NCBI GenBank assembly: GCA_016210435.1
Contig: JACQUF010000394.1
Coordinates: 1-6,019, forward strand
Direction of reading: 5' to 3'
Source of the DNA: Chloroflexota bacterium
GTDB taxonomy: Bacteria > Chloroflexota > Dehalococcoidia > Lucifugimonadales > Lucifugimonadaceae
DNA: 6,019 nucleotides
Below, piece after piece: positions 5,914 to 6,019 of this stretch. The position numbers and the translations under genes were made by a program. Under the pieces are notes generated by a model. That model saw only the letters and a program-made list of their open reading frames with translations, had not been told where the DNA came from and made no database searches. Each line of letters begins with the position of its first letter. Position 1 is the first letter of the stretch.

Positions 5914-5964
5914 CACCCTCTCCCCCTCGGGATACGGTCTCCCCTCTACTTTCGGGAGAGGGTG
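5914..5964. repeat. Inverted repeat upstream of ffh
   Basis: CACCCTCTCCC (5914-5924) and GGGAGAGGGTG (5954-5964) are a perfect 11-bp inverted repeat enclosing 29 nt that is itself pyrimidine-rich. It lies about 50 bp before the ffh ATG on its upstream side. A second small inverted repeat, CTGCCA (5983-5988) with TGGCAG (6002-6007), lies further upstream. It could be the end of an upstream gene's transcript, a leader hairpin or another intergenic repeat; no T run and no clear promoter were seen between 5863 and 6019. Confidence 0.55.
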
Positions 5965-6019
5965 AGCGAGCGCGAGCCGAGTCTGCCACGCCGGATTCCG
6001 ATGGCAGGGCGTATTGCCA

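Noticed and set aside
5552..5965. Plus-strand open frame of 137 codons
   Set aside because: Antisense to the start of ffh; serine/arginine-rich low-complexity translation typical of a shadow frame.

Overview
The window is a compact, GC-rich bacterial housekeeping segment. All five recognisable genes lie on the minus strand, so transcription runs from position 6019 towards position 1. In transcription order they are ffh (signal recognition particle GTPase), rny (membrane-anchored RNase Y), a YmdB/TIGR00282-type metallophosphoesterase, a PHP-domain phosphoesterase of the TrpH/YciV (RNase AM) type, and plsY (glycerol-3-phosphate acyltransferase, whose stop codon lies beyond the left edge). RNase Y followed by YmdB is a known neighbourhood in Gram-positive and related lineages. 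Together with the form of the PlsY and Ffh proteins, it makes Chloroflexota (Dehalococcoidia-like) my best guess for the source. That is inference from gene content and general resemblance; no phylogeny was possible.

Layout from the right edge: 5863-6019 is the upstream flank of ffh and carries an 11-bp perfect inverted repeat. ffh occupies 4516-5862, and a probable intrinsic terminator overlaps its stop codon. The 4254-4497 gap holds a candidate sigma70-type promoter and two small GC hairpins ahead of rny (2724-4253). The 2486-2723 gap holds a dispersed palindromic repeat, an inverted partial copy of it, and a strong 9-bp hairpin. The phosphoesterase gene (1715-2485, TTG start) overlaps the PHP gene (819-1718, GTG start) by 4 nt. 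The 629-818 gap holds a second copy of the same dispersed repeat, 58/64 identical by eye, plus G/C-tract inverted repeats. plsY fills 1-628.

Functionally, the middle three genes look like an RNA-turnover module. RNase Y makes internal cuts at the membrane. YmdB family members are linked to RNase Y and hydrolyse cyclic nucleotide phosphodiesters. YciV-type PHP proteins degrade 5'-monophosphorylated RNA and short nucleotides. ffh and plsY belong to membrane-protein targeting and phospholipid synthesis. I see no mobile genes, CRISPR array, tRNA or rRNA. The least explained material is the family of intergenic palindromic repeats, not the protein-coding part.
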